Of a DNA stretch of 64,000 nucleotides, positions 34,419 through 42,289 are shown piece after piece. The stretch is from contig NC_015865.1 in assembly GCF_000221185.1 (NCBI RefSeq), forward strand, positions 124,001 to 188,000. The letters run 5' to 3'. The stretch's first letter is position 1, and every line of letters starts with the position of its first letter. This DNA comes from Thermococcus sp. 4557 (GTDB taxonomy: Archaea; Methanobacteriota_B; Thermococci; Thermococcales; Thermococcaceae). The translations under genes were made by a program, and so were the position numbers. The notes beneath the pieces are model-generated. The model had not been told where the DNA came from, ran no database searches, and saw nothing but the letters and a program-made list of their open reading frames with translations.

Positions 34419-36470
34419 GTGAAGAAAGAAGCCGGCGGCCATGATGGTCATGATATGGGTGCAAATGAACATGGGGGTCACAAAGGCATGAAGCACGAGA
34501 AACACGAACATGAAGGCCATTCCCATGCAAAGCACCACGAGATGATGATGGAGGACTTCAAGAAGCGCTTTGTAGTCTCCGTGATACTGACGGTTCCGAT
34601 TCTGATTCTGTCCCCGCTGATACAGGACTTCTTCGGCTTCGAGCTGACCTTCCCGGGAGACCGCTACGTTCTCTTTGGACTTTCCGCGGTGGTGTACTTC
34701 TACGGCGGCTGGCCGTTCCTGAAGGGCATGGGGGACGAGCTGAAGAAAAAGTTACCCGGAATGATGACGCTGATAGCGCTGGCAATCACGGTTGCCTTCT
34801 TCTACAGCACCGCGGTAACCTTCGGCCTGTCCGGAAAAACCTTCTACTGGGAACTGGCAACGCTTATTGACATCATGCTTATCGGACATTACATAGAGAT
34901 GCGCTCCGTCCTCGGAGCTTCAAGGGCACTTGAGGAGCTCATAAAGCTCATGCCCACCGAGGCGCACCTCGTAACGCCCGAAGGGGTGAAGGATGTCCCG
35001 GTCAGTGAGCTGAAGAAGGGCGACGTGGTTCTGGTCAAGCCCGGCGAGAAGATACCCTCCGACGGCATCGTTGTCGAGGGGGAAACGAGCGTCAACGAGG
35101 CGATGCTCACCGGCGAATCGAAGCCCGTCTACAGGAAGCCTGGGGACGGTGTCATAGGCGGTTCCATAAACCTCGAGGGCGCGATAAAGGTCCGGATAGA
35201 GAAGACCGGAAAGGACACCTACCTGATGCAGGTCGTTGAGCTCGTCAGGCAGGCGCAGGAGACGAGGTCAAAAACGCAGGATCTGGCGAACAGGGCGGCT
35301 TTCTACCTCACGCTCATAGCCATAACCGCTGGAACGGTAACGCTTGGAGTGTGGCTCTACATCGGCAAGCCCTTCGTCTTCGCCCTTGAGAGGATGGTTA
35401 CAGTGATGGTCATAACCTGTCCCCACGCCCTCGGCCTGGCCGTCCCGCTGGTCGTCTCTGTCTCGACCTCGCTGTCGGCGAAGAAGGGAATCCTCATCAG
35501 GAACAGAGAGGCCTTTGAGAGGGCGAAGGATGTGAAGGTGGTCGTCTTCGATAAGACCGGAACGCTGACAGAAGGGAAGTTTGAGGTGACCGAGGTAATA
35601 CCCCTCGATGAGCTCGGCGAGGAGGATGTGCTGAGATACGCCGCCGCCCTCGAAGCCCACTCAAACCACCCGATAGCCCAGGGGATAGTGGAGAGAACAG
35701 AGGAACTCGGCCTTGATCCCTATAAGGTTAGGGAGTCGAAGGTCCTGCCCGGTAAGGGCGTCCAGGGCGTCATCAACGGCAAAGAAGTCCTCGTTGTGAG
35801 CCCCGGCTTCCTGAAGGAAAACGGCCTGTGGAGGGAGGACGAGCGCGTTAAGGAGGTTCTTGAGCAGGGTAAGACGGTGGTCTTCCTTGTAATCGACGGC
35901 AAGCTCGTTGGCGCTTTGGCACTGGCGGATAGGATAAGGCCCGAATCGAGGGAGGCCGTGAAGAGGCTCCACGAGATGGGCATAAAGGCCTACATGCTCA
36001 CCGGCGACAACGCCAAGGTTGCAAAGTGGGTTGCTGAGGAGCTCGGCCTCGACGGCTTCTTCGCCGAAGTCCTGCCCCATCAGAAGTCAGAAAAGATAGT
36101 TGAACTCCAGAAGCAGGGGTTGGTCGTTGCGATGGTTGGCGACGGCATAAACGACGCTCCAGCTTTGATTCAGGCCGATGTCGGGATAGCCATTGGAGCG
36201 GGAACCGACGTGGCGATAGAGAGCGCCGACATAATCCTCGTCAAGAACGACCCTAGGGACGTTATAACCGGGGTACACCTCGCTAAGGCAACCTACAGGA
36301 AGATGGTGCAGAACCTGGCCTGGGCGACTGGCTACAACACCTTCGCGATTCCCCTGGCGGCAGGTGTGCTATACAGCTACGGAATCCTTCTCAGCCCCGC
36401 CCTCGGTGCCCTGCTGATGAGCATGAGCACGGTAATAGTGGCAATAAACGCGAGGTTCCTGAAGGTTTGA
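34419..36470 (+). CDS. copB: Copper-transporting P1B-type ATPase CopB
   Basis: Copper efflux pump of about 683 aa. Instead of an HMA domain it has an N-terminal His/Met-rich tail (HDGHDMGANEHGGHKGMKHE and more, residues ~6-45). The membrane metal site is TCPHALGLA (CPH), the mark of CopB/P1B-3. DKTGTLTEG, AHSNHPIA, MLTGDN and GDGINDAP are intact. GTG codons at 34410 and 34419 are both possible; GGTGAG four bases before 34419 favours that one. The SHOCT gene and copR lie downstream. Confidence 0.93.
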   Translation: MKKEAGGHDGHDMGANEHGGHKGMKHEKHEHEGHSHAKHHEMMMEDFKKRFVVSVILTVPILILSPLIQDFFGFELTFPGDRYVLFGLSAVVYFYGGWPFLKGMGDELKKKLPGMMTLIALAITVAFFYSTAVTFGLSGKTFYWELATLIDIMLIGHYIEMRSVLGASRALEELIKLMPTEAHLVTPEGVKDVPVSELKKGDVVLVKPGEKIPSDGIVVEGETSVNEAMLTGESKPVYRKPGDGVIGGSINLEGAIKVRIEKTGKDTYLMQVVELVRQAQETRSKTQDLANRAAFYLTLIAITAGTVTLGVWLYIGKPFVFALERMVTVMVITCPHALGLAVPLVVSVSTSLSAKKGILIRNREAFERAKDVKVVVFDKTGTLTEGKFEVTEVIPLDELGEEDVLRYAAALEAHSNHPIAQGIVERTEELGLDPYKVRESKVLPGKGVQGVINGKEVLVVSPGFLKENGLWREDERVKEVLEQGKTVVFLVIDGKLVGALALADRIRPESREAVKRLHEMGIKAYMLTGDNAKVAKWVAEELGLDGFFAEVLPHQKSEKIVELQKQGLVVAMVGDGINDAPALIQADVGIAIGAGTDVAIESADIILVKNDPRDVITGVHLAKATYRKMVQNLAWATGYNTFAIPLAAGVLYSYGILLSPALGALLMSMSTVIVAINARFLKV

Positions 36471-36474
36471 GGCC

Positions 36475-36493
36475 CTTTTTACTTTATTTTTTT
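36475..36493 (+). terminator. Oligo-T terminator after copB
   Basis: Two T-runs (five T, then eight T within TTATTTTTTTG) directly after the copB stop and before the next promoter. Confidence 0.55.
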
Positions 36494-36523
36494 GCGAAAA
36501 TTTTTGTTCGTTTCTTTTCGTTT

Positions 36524-36546
36524 TGTCAATAATAAGCCCTATAGGC
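36524..36546 (+). promoter_or_regulatory. SHOCT-gene promoter with the copB motif
   Basis: CAATAATAAGCC at 36527-36538 repeats the copB promoter exactly and is followed by CTATAGGC, giving the near-perfect dyad GCCCTATAGGC. It lies about 45 bases before the start codon, as in copB, so both genes should respond to the same regulator. Confidence 0.6.
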
Positions 36547-36578
36547 TTTGCCACTGAGTAGCGTTCGAGGAGATCAAA

Positions 36579-36881
36579 ATGATGCTTGAAAACGTTAATC
36601 CGGACTTTCTGGTCCACATGGAAGAGGGAGAATGGGGGTGGCATGAGATGATGGGATTCGGCTGGTTTGGAATCTTTGGGGCGATATTCATGCTCCTGTT
36701 CTGGATTTTGATAATCGTCGGAGTGGTCTGGTTCATCAAATGGCTAGTGGAACAGGGCTCGGGCGGAAGCAACGGTACCTCAAAGAAGAGCGCCCTTGAG
36801 ATACTCGACGAGAAGTACGCGCGGGGCGAAATAGACGACGAGGAGTATGAGAAGAGAAGGAGAAAGCTGCTTGAGGCATGA
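36579..36881 (+). CDS. Single-helix membrane protein with SHOCT domain
   Basis: A 100-aa protein: an N-terminal acidic, Met/His-containing segment ([15 protein letters not shown]), one or two membrane helices ([20 protein letters not shown]), a Gly/Ser linker and a C-terminal SHOCT motif ([20 protein letters not shown]). SHOCT modules are short oligomerisation or adaptor helices with no known catalysis. GAGGAGATC precedes the ATG. The shared promoter motif with copB and the Met/His residues suggest a role in copper stress (inference). It is convergent with copR, with seven bases between stops. Confidence 0.82.
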   Translation: MMLENVNPDFLVHMEEGEWGWHEMMGFGWFGIFGAIFMLLFWILIIVGVVWFIKWLVEQGSGGSNGTSKKSALEILDEKYARGEIDDEEYEKRRRKLLEA

Positions 36882-36888
36882 CGGGCCA

Positions 36889-37467
36889 TCAGCCACTTTT
36901 CTGTTTTGTGGAGGCCTTTTCCAGGTTCTCCCGCGTTTTCTTAAACTCCCTGAGGCAGGTGGGACAGCAGAAGAAGTAGACCCTGTTGTGGTACTTGTAC
37001 ACTATCGGCTCGTCCACAATCTCCTTGCCGCAGTAGTCGCATTTGAAGGGGACCTTTACCTTCGGCGGGTTCGCCCGCTCAAAGCTCTCCAGGATTGGCA
37101 TTATCTCGATGACCTCAAAGCCGGCCCCCTCGATGACCCTTTTCAGTTCATCCATGCTCTCGATGGCGATTTTTATGAGGTACTTTCTGCTCGTGAAGCG
37201 GTTTATCTCGATTATCTCCTGGAACTCCTCCATTCTCTCGGGCTCGTCCGTTTTGACGATGAGCGCAACGATGTTGTGGCCCCTTACCAGCTGGGGGTTG
37301 AGCTTGATGGTGTATCCCTGTATAACCCCCTCTTTCTCAAGCTTTTCAAGCCTAGATTTAACGGTCGGCCTGCTGACGCCGAGCCTCTCGGCAAGCTCCG
37401 AGACACTCAACCTGGAGTTGTCCATTAGGAGGTAGATGAGCTTCAGGTCGAGGGCGTCGAGTTTCAT
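36889..37467 (-). CDS. copR: Copper-responsive Lrp/AsnC-type regulator with TRASH domain (CopR)
   Basis: A 192-aa regulator. The N-terminal HTH is of AsnC type (LSVSELAERLGVSRPTVKSR). A RAM-like middle domain follows. The C-terminal TRASH metal-binding module carries FKCDYCGKEI and FFCCPTCLREF. CopR proteins of Thermococcales control copper ATPases and sense copper through the TRASH cysteines. GGTGAAATAC precedes the ATG at 37467. Its own promoter has TTTTTATA at about 37499-37506 and CCATTAGGCCC at 37482-37492, which resembles the CCTAATAGG core (reverse of CTATTAGG) before copB. Autoregulation is plausible. Confidence 0.9.
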   Translation of the reverse strand: MKLDALDLKLIYLLMDNSRLSVSELAERLGVSRPTVKSRLEKLEKEGVIQGYTIKLNPQLVRGHNIVALIVKTDEPERMEEFQEIIEINRFTSRKYLIKIAIESMDELKRVIEGAGFEVIEIMPILESFERANPPKVKVPFKCDYCGKEIVDEPIVYKYHNRVYFFCCPTCLREFKKTRENLEKASTKQKSG

Positions 37468-37644
37468 GTATTTCACCACTTCCATTAGGCCCTCAAACTA
37501 TAAAAATTCTCTGTTCTCGTTGTGCATACATAACAACTTGCCAATATACAACTTGGTATTGAAACTATCTGCAACCGATGATCCAAGATGACCCTGACCT
37601 CCGTTCCCCGATAACCCAATAAGGGGTTAAGTTGTTCTAGTGTC

Positions 37645-38295
37645 ATGAAGCGCCTGAAAATCGCAATACCCTACGAAGGGGAGCTCTTCGCTGGCCTTGA
37701 ATGGTTCCTCGAAGCGATAGAATGGGCCTATGGGGACACGTACTTCACCATAGACACCGACGTCGTTAAGTTGGTGGAGATCAAGTTCAAAGATGGCGTG
37801 AACCCGGAGGAGATACTTGAAAGGCTGAGGGTTCTTCCCCATGTGAAGGACGTTAGGGCCTTTCCCCGGAATGGGGGGTATCTGCTCTACATTCGCGCTT
37901 CCTTTGAACCCCAAAGGGAGCAGGCCGATAGGCTCTTCGAACTCCAGAAGAAGGGCCTCGTTATTTTTGAGAGTGGAACTTTCGTCGGGGGCGAGAGCGT
38001 CCTCTCGGTCCTCTGCGAGGAGGGACTCGTTGGGAAAGTGATAAGGACATTCCGGGAAACCTACGGCGCAAGAGTTATCAGCGTTGAGGAAGCGGAAACG
38101 GAGAAAAACCCCCTCTCAAAGCTTACGAAGAGACAGGCCGAGGTTCTTCTTCTCGCCTACAAGAGCGGCTACTTTGACGAGCCTCGGAAGGTCACCCTGC
38201 GCGAGCTGGCGGAGATGCTGAACCTCAGCCCCTCGACCGTGAAGGAGCACCTGAGAAAGGGGTTGAAGGCAATGCTCGGTGAATTGCTGGAGTAA
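37645..38295 (+). CDS. Bat-type helix-turn-helix regulator (HTH_10)
   Basis: A 216-aa protein. The C-terminal HTH_10 domain typical of bacterio-opsin-activator-like regulators is LTKRQAEVLLLAYKSGYFD followed by TLRELAEMLNLSPSTVKEHL. The N-terminal ~150 residues form two ferredoxin-like halves (KRLKIAIPYEGEL and FESGTFVGGESVLSVL) that probably bind a ligand. Its targets may include the methyltransferase and the ABC exporter downstream. The gap to the next gene is 12 bases, so regulator and methyltransferase are co-transcribed. Confidence 0.86.
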   Translation: MKRLKIAIPYEGELFAGLEWFLEAIEWAYGDTYFTIDTDVVKLVEIKFKDGVNPEEILERLRVLPHVKDVRAFPRNGGYLLYIRASFEPQREQADRLFELQKKGLVIFESGTFVGGESVLSVLCEEGLVGKVIRTFRETYGARVISVEEAETEKNPLSKLTKRQAEVLLLAYKSGYFDEPRKVTLRELAEMLNLSPSTVKEHLRKGLKAMLGELLE

Positions 38296-38307
38296 TGGGG
38301 TGAAAGC

Positions 38308-39042
38308 ATGAAAAAGAACGTCATGGAAGAATTTTTCAACGTGGAGGCTCCGCACTACCTGAACGAGCCGTTTACGAAGAACACAGAGGAGGAAGTTAAC
38401 TTCATACTGAGCGAGCTCAAACTTCCGAAGGGCTCGAGGATTCTGGACATTGGGTGCGGTGTCGGCAGGCACTCCATAGAGCTCGCGAAGAGGGGATACC
38501 GGGTCACGGGAATAGACATTTCGGAGGGAATGCTCGCGGAGGGCCGAAAGAGGGCCGAGAAGGAGGGGGTAAACGTCGAGTTCATCAGGGCGGACGCCAC
38601 GAAATTCCAGCGTAGAAGGGAGTTCGACGCGGCCATCTGCCTCTGTGAAGGTGCTTTTTCAATTCTCAGCCACGGGGATAACCCGATAGAGCACGACCTC
38701 GCCATACTGAGGAACGTCTACGAGTCCCTGAAGCCGGGTGGAAGATTCATATTAACGGCCCTCAGCGCCCTCGGGAGGCTCAAGAACGCCACGGACAAGG
38801 ACATAGAGAGCGGGCTCTTCGATCCGGACTCGATGACGTTCCTTGAGGAACTAACCGCACCGAACGGGGAGCGGTTCACAATACGAGAGCGCGTCTACAC
38901 CCCAACCGAGCTCAAACTGATGCTCATGATGGTCGGCTTTGAAGTCGAGGCAGTCTGGGGAGGCACGGCCGGAAGGTGGGGCAAGAGGAAGGTGGACTTT
39001 GAGGACATCGAGATAATGGTCATCGCAAGAAAGCCGGGATGA
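38308..39042 (+). CDS. SAM-dependent class I methyltransferase
   Basis: A 244-aa Rossmann methyltransferase with SAM motif I RILDIGCGVGRHSIELAKRG (about residues 43-62), the acidic end of strand 2 (VTGIDIS) and the motif around FIRADATKF. Post-motif sequence CLCEGAFSIL resembles small-molecule methyltransferases. Substrate unknown. GGGGTGAAAGC precedes the ATG. It lies between a Bat-type regulator and an ABC-2 exporter, so a modified small molecule or lipid being exported is one possibility (inference). Confidence 0.86.
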   Translation: MKKNVMEEFFNVEAPHYLNEPFTKNTEEEVNFILSELKLPKGSRILDIGCGVGRHSIELAKRGYRVTGIDISEGMLAEGRKRAEKEGVNVEFIRADATKFQRRREFDAAICLCEGAFSILSHGDNPIEHDLAILRNVYESLKPGGRFILTALSALGRLKNATDKDIESGLFDPDSMTFLEELTAPNGERFTIRERVYTPTELKLMLMMVGFEVEAVWGGTAGRWGKRKVDFEDIEIMVIARKPG

Positions 39043-39107
39043 CTGACCCGCACATGTGCGGGGTTACCTATAACTATTCCGAATGCCTATCTTTAGCCGG
39101 TGAAAAC

Positions 39108-39959
39108 ATGCCCGTCATAGAGGTTGCGAACGTTAAGAAGTATTATGGCGAAGTCAGGGGCGTTGAGGGGCTGAGCTTCTCGGTCGAGAAGGGCGAAATC
39201 TACGGCTTCCTTGGGCCGAACGGGGCTGGCAAGACCACGACGGTCAAAATCCTGGTGAAAATCCTGAGGGACTACGAAGGGACCGTAAAAATCCTAGGAA
39301 AAGACCTCAGGGAATGGGGTAAGGAGTACTACAACAAAATCGGCGTCTCCTTTGAGTTCCCGGCCGTTTATTCGAAGCTCACCGCCAGGGAAAACCTCGG
39401 GTTCTTCGCGAGTTTCTACAGAAAGCACCTCGACCCCACTGAAGTGCTCAAGATGGTCGGCCTGGAGGAGAAGGCGGACGAACTCGTTAGTGGCTTTTCA
39501 AAGGGGATGAAGAAGAAGCTCGACCTCGCGAGGGCTTTACTGCCGGATCCGGAAATACTCTTCCTTGACGAGCCGCTCGAAGGCCTCGACCCGGCGAGCG
39601 CGAGGAGGATAAAAGACCTGCTCCTGGAGATGCGCGAAAGCGGGAAGACGGTCTTCCTGACCACCCACAACATGTACGTGGCCGATGAGCTCTGCGACAG
39701 GGTCGCCTTCATCGTGGACGGCTCCATAAGGCTGGTGGACAATCCCGGCGAGCTGAAGGTGAAGATGGGCAAGCGGCTCGTTAAGGTGGAATACGTCGCC
39801 AACGGCAGTGTTGCCGTGAAGGAGTTCCCGCTCGAAGGAATAGGCCGGAACGAGGAGTTCCTTAGGGTCATTAGGGAGCACGAAGTCAGGAGAATAAACA
39901 CCGAAGAGCCTACCCTGGAGGAGATATTCCTAAAGGTGACGGGGAGGAGGCTCGTATGA
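39108..39959 (+). CDS. ABC-2 exporter ATPase
   Basis: A 283-aa ATPase with canonical motifs: Walker A GPNGAGKTT (about 38-46), Q-loop position VSFEFPAVYSKLT, signature SGFSKGMKKKL, Walker B LFLDEP and switch His in LTTHNM. A C-terminal ~70-residue extension (KVEYVANGSVAVKEFPLEG) is typical of drug/lipid ABC-2 exporters. The frame is open to 39039. GGTGAAAAC before the ATG at 39108 sets the start. Two permease genes follow with ATGA overlaps. Confidence 0.93.
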   Translation: MPVIEVANVKKYYGEVRGVEGLSFSVEKGEIYGFLGPNGAGKTTTVKILVKILRDYEGTVKILGKDLREWGKEYYNKIGVSFEFPAVYSKLTARENLGFFASFYRKHLDPTEVLKMVGLEEKADELVSGFSKGMKKKLDLARALLPDPEILFLDEPLEGLDPASARRIKDLLLEMRESGKTVFLTTHNMYVADELCDRVAFIVDGSIRLVDNPGELKVKMGKRLVKVEYVANGSVAVKEFPLEGIGRNEEFLRVIREHEVRRINTEEPTLEEIFLKVTGRRLV

Positions 39960-40654
39960 GGAACATCGTCAGAACGAACATTGTTCTCGGGGTGAGGAGC
40001 TACGTCTACCCTATATACCTGCTCGTGGCCTTAGCTTATGGCCTCATGCTCCTTGCCTTCCCGGAGCGCTACCTCCCGACGATGGTGCCGATCTTCCTCC
40101 TCTTCGAGCCGGGGCTCGTTGGCTTCATGTTCGTTGGCACGGAGATATTCGCCGAAAAGAAGGACGGCGCGATAGGCACTCTGGCGGTCACGCCGATAGA
40201 CTGGAGGAGCTACATCTTAGCTAAAACACTCCTCCTGAGCCTGCTCTCAGTCATCGGGGCGGTGCTCATAATGGCGATAGGCACCCGCTCCCTCAACGGG
40301 CTTCCGTATGTGGTTGTTGGGACCTTTCTCGTCTCCATAGTTTACACGCTCCTTGGAATAGCGGTCTCGGCCAAATACCGCGACCTCGACGACTACTTCA
40401 TCCCTATACTGGGGGTTATGGTGGTCTCGCTCCTGCCCTTCGCGCACTACCACGGCTATCTGACGGGTGAAGTCTGGAAGGTCCTCTATGCAGTCCCGAG
40501 CTATCCAGCGATATACTTCTTCAAGGCGCCCTTCGAGGAGATAACGAGGAAAACGCTGGCCTATTCAGCGGCGGCCCTGCTCGCCTGGTCTGGAATAGCC
40601 TATCAGCTCGCTAAAATCCGCTTTTACAGGTATGCGGTGGAGGGATTGAGATGA
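39956..40654 (+). CDS. ABC-2 exporter permease A
   Basis: A 232-aa six-helix membrane protein with the ABC-2 layout. The coupling loop is VTPIDWRSYILAKTLLLSLL (about 80-99), preceded by EIFAEKKDGAIGTL. Both segments match fluoroquinolone/hemin-type exporter permeases. It is translationally coupled to the ATPase upstream and the second permease downstream, so the transporter is probably a heterodimer of membrane subunits. Substrate unknown. Confidence 0.87.
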   Translation: MRNIVRTNIVLGVRSYVYPIYLLVALAYGLMLLAFPERYLPTMVPIFLLFEPGLVGFMFVGTEIFAEKKDGAIGTLAVTPIDWRSYILAKTLLLSLLSVIGAVLIMAIGTRSLNGLPYVVVGTFLVSIVYTLLGIAVSAKYRDLDDYFIPILGVMVVSLLPFAHYHGYLTGEVWKVLYAVPSYPAIYFFKAPFEEITRKTLAYSAAALLAWSGIAYQLAKIRFYRYAVEGLR

Positions 40655-41355
40655 GCTTTGTGAGAAAGTTCGCTTCCATCTACAAGACCGACCTTAAGCT
40701 CCTCCGCAGGGACCCCATGCTGGTCTATTCCGTGGCAATGACCCTTGTGCTCCTCCTTATTGTCCGGTACTTCAAAGACCGCATTGGAGTTTACTACCCG
40801 CTGCTCGCCCTGCTGATGATGCTGTTCATCCCCATGATATTCGGCATGGTGCCCGGTTTCATGATGGCGGACGAGAAGGAGGACAAAACCATACAGGCCC
40901 TTCAGGTGATTCCCATCTCAAGCGAGGCCTTCCTCGCCTACAGGCTTACGGGGGCCTCTGTGGTTACGGTGGTAATGACCGGCCTCGCACCCACAATCCT
41001 CGACATTGAAATCTCGCGGAACGGCCTGCTGGCGCTCATGGTGCTCTTCGTGCTCGAGGTCTGGATTTACGGACTGCTCATCACGGTGTTCTCGGAGTCG
41101 AGGATGCAGGCACTGACTGCATCAAAAGTCCTGGGCTGGCTCCTCATGCTACCGCCGCTGATAAAGCTGGTCGTGGAGTGGAGGGACCTCTCAACCGACT
41201 GGAGCAAGTTCACAGCTTTCCTCCCCACCTACTGGCTCTACAGGGTCTTCGAGGGGATAACCCTCAACGATTACGGTGACTTTCCGACCGCTGTGGTTGT
41301 GCATCTGACCTGGCTCGTCCCGCTGGTGGTGCTCTTCAGGAGAAGGGTGCTTTAG
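40651..41355 (+). CDS. ABC-2 exporter permease B
   Basis: A 234-aa six-helix permease, sister of the preceding one. The N-terminal SIYKTDLKLLRRDPMLVYSV lies before helix 1. The coupling segment MADEKEDKTIQALQVIPISS aligns with EKKDGAIGTLAVTPID in permease A. It starts at an ATGA overlap and is the last gene of the operon, with a seven-T terminator right after it. Confidence 0.87.
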   Translation: MSFVRKFASIYKTDLKLLRRDPMLVYSVAMTLVLLLIVRYFKDRIGVYYPLLALLMMLFIPMIFGMVPGFMMADEKEDKTIQALQVIPISSEAFLAYRLTGASVVTVVMTGLAPTILDIEISRNGLLALMVLFVLEVWIYGLLITVFSESRMQALTASKVLGWLLMLPPLIKLVVEWRDLSTDWSKFTAFLPTYWLYRVFEGITLNDYGDFPTAVVVHLTWLVPLVVLFRRRVL

Positions 41356-41365
41356 CTCCTCTTAC

Positions 41366-41372
41366 TTTTTTT
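41366..41372 (+). terminator. Oligo-T terminator of the ABC-2 exporter operon
   Basis: Seven T in a row eleven bases after the permease B stop, in the gap before the convergent peroxiredoxin gene. Confidence 0.6.
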
Positions 41373-41416
41373 GTTAATGCGAGAAGAATAACCAAGAACT
41401 AAGAAGGGAAAGAAGC

Positions 41417-42067
41417 TCACTCAAGCTTCTTGTGGCAGAACCACCAGTCGTAGCACTCGATCTCGCCCTTGGCCTTGGCCTCCTCGCGCTCCTTGATGGC
41501 GTCGACGGTTCCGGCCGGCGGAACGATGGCGCGGTCGCCGATGAGCTCGTTGTTGGGCCACTTGTGCGGCAGGGCAACGCCCTTCTCGGTGCTGGTCTTG
41601 AGGGCCTTGACGAGCCTGAGTATCTCGTCCCAGTCCCTACCGACCTCAGCCGGGTAGTAGACTATCGCGCGAATGACGCCCTTGTCATCGACGATGAAGA
41701 CCGCCCTGGCGGTTATCGTGGCACCGCTCGGGATCATGCCGAGGGTCTCGGCGAGGTCACCGCGGTCGTCCGCTATAACCGGGAAGGTTATCTCCTCACC
41801 GAGGTTCTCCTTGATCCACTCCATCCACTTCAGGTGGCTGAAGACCTGGTCAACGCTCAGCCCGATCGGCTCAACGCCGAGCTTCCTGAACTCCTCGGCG
41901 CGTTTCTGCATTGCGTAGAACTCGGTCGTACAGACCGGGGTGAAGTCGGCCGGGTGACTGAAGAGAACGAACCACTTGCCCTTCTCAGTGAAGTAGTCGG
42001 GCAGCTTTATCCTGCCGTGGGTGGTGTTGACCTCAACTTCCGGGAACTTTTCTCCTATCACTACCAT
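41417..42067 (-). CDS. Peroxiredoxin (archaeal 1-Cys-like/2-Cys Prx6 type)
   Basis: Thiol peroxidase that reduces H2O2 and alkyl hydroperoxides. It is 216 aa. The peroxidatic Cys46 lies in the conserved [10 protein letters not shown]. Two further cysteines near the C terminus ([14 protein letters not shown]) match the resolving cysteines of Aeropyrum/Pyrococcus Prx, so it works as a 2-Cys enzyme with a Prx6-like fold, usually a decamer. GAGGTGATGGAAG precedes the ATG. Two TATA-like elements (GGTTTATAG near 42101, GGTTTATATATCC near 42123) lie upstream. Confidence 0.95.
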   Translation of the reverse strand: MVVIGEKFPEVEVNTTHGRIKLPDYFTEKGKWFVLFSHPADFTPVCTTEFYAMQKRAEEFRKLGVEPIGLSVDQVFSHLKWMEWIKENLGEEITFPVIADDRGDLAETLGMIPSGATITARAVFIVDDKGVIRAIVYYPAEVGRDWDEILRLVKALKTSTEKGVALPHKWPNNELIGDRAIVPPAGTVDAIKEREEAKAKGEIECYDWWFCHKKLE

Positions 42068-42289
42068 CTTCCATCACCTCATTTTTCTATGTTTTCTTCA
42101 CTATAAACCTTCCTGGTTCGGATATATAAACCTTTCGGTTCGTCTAACGCTATTAATTTTGTCGAATATCCAAGAATTTTAAGGGGCCGGGGGATAGCTG
42201 TGCAAAGAATGCCCATCATTGGTTGTCATAGTGAGAGATTGAATGGAAATGCATTGTCGAAAAGCTTGAAGAAAAAACCCATTTTTGCC

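Noticed and set aside
42068-42289. A SurR-type redox operator (GTT-N3-AAC) upstream of peroxiredoxin
   Set aside because: Only loose matches such as GGTTCGTCTAAC with wrong spacing are present.
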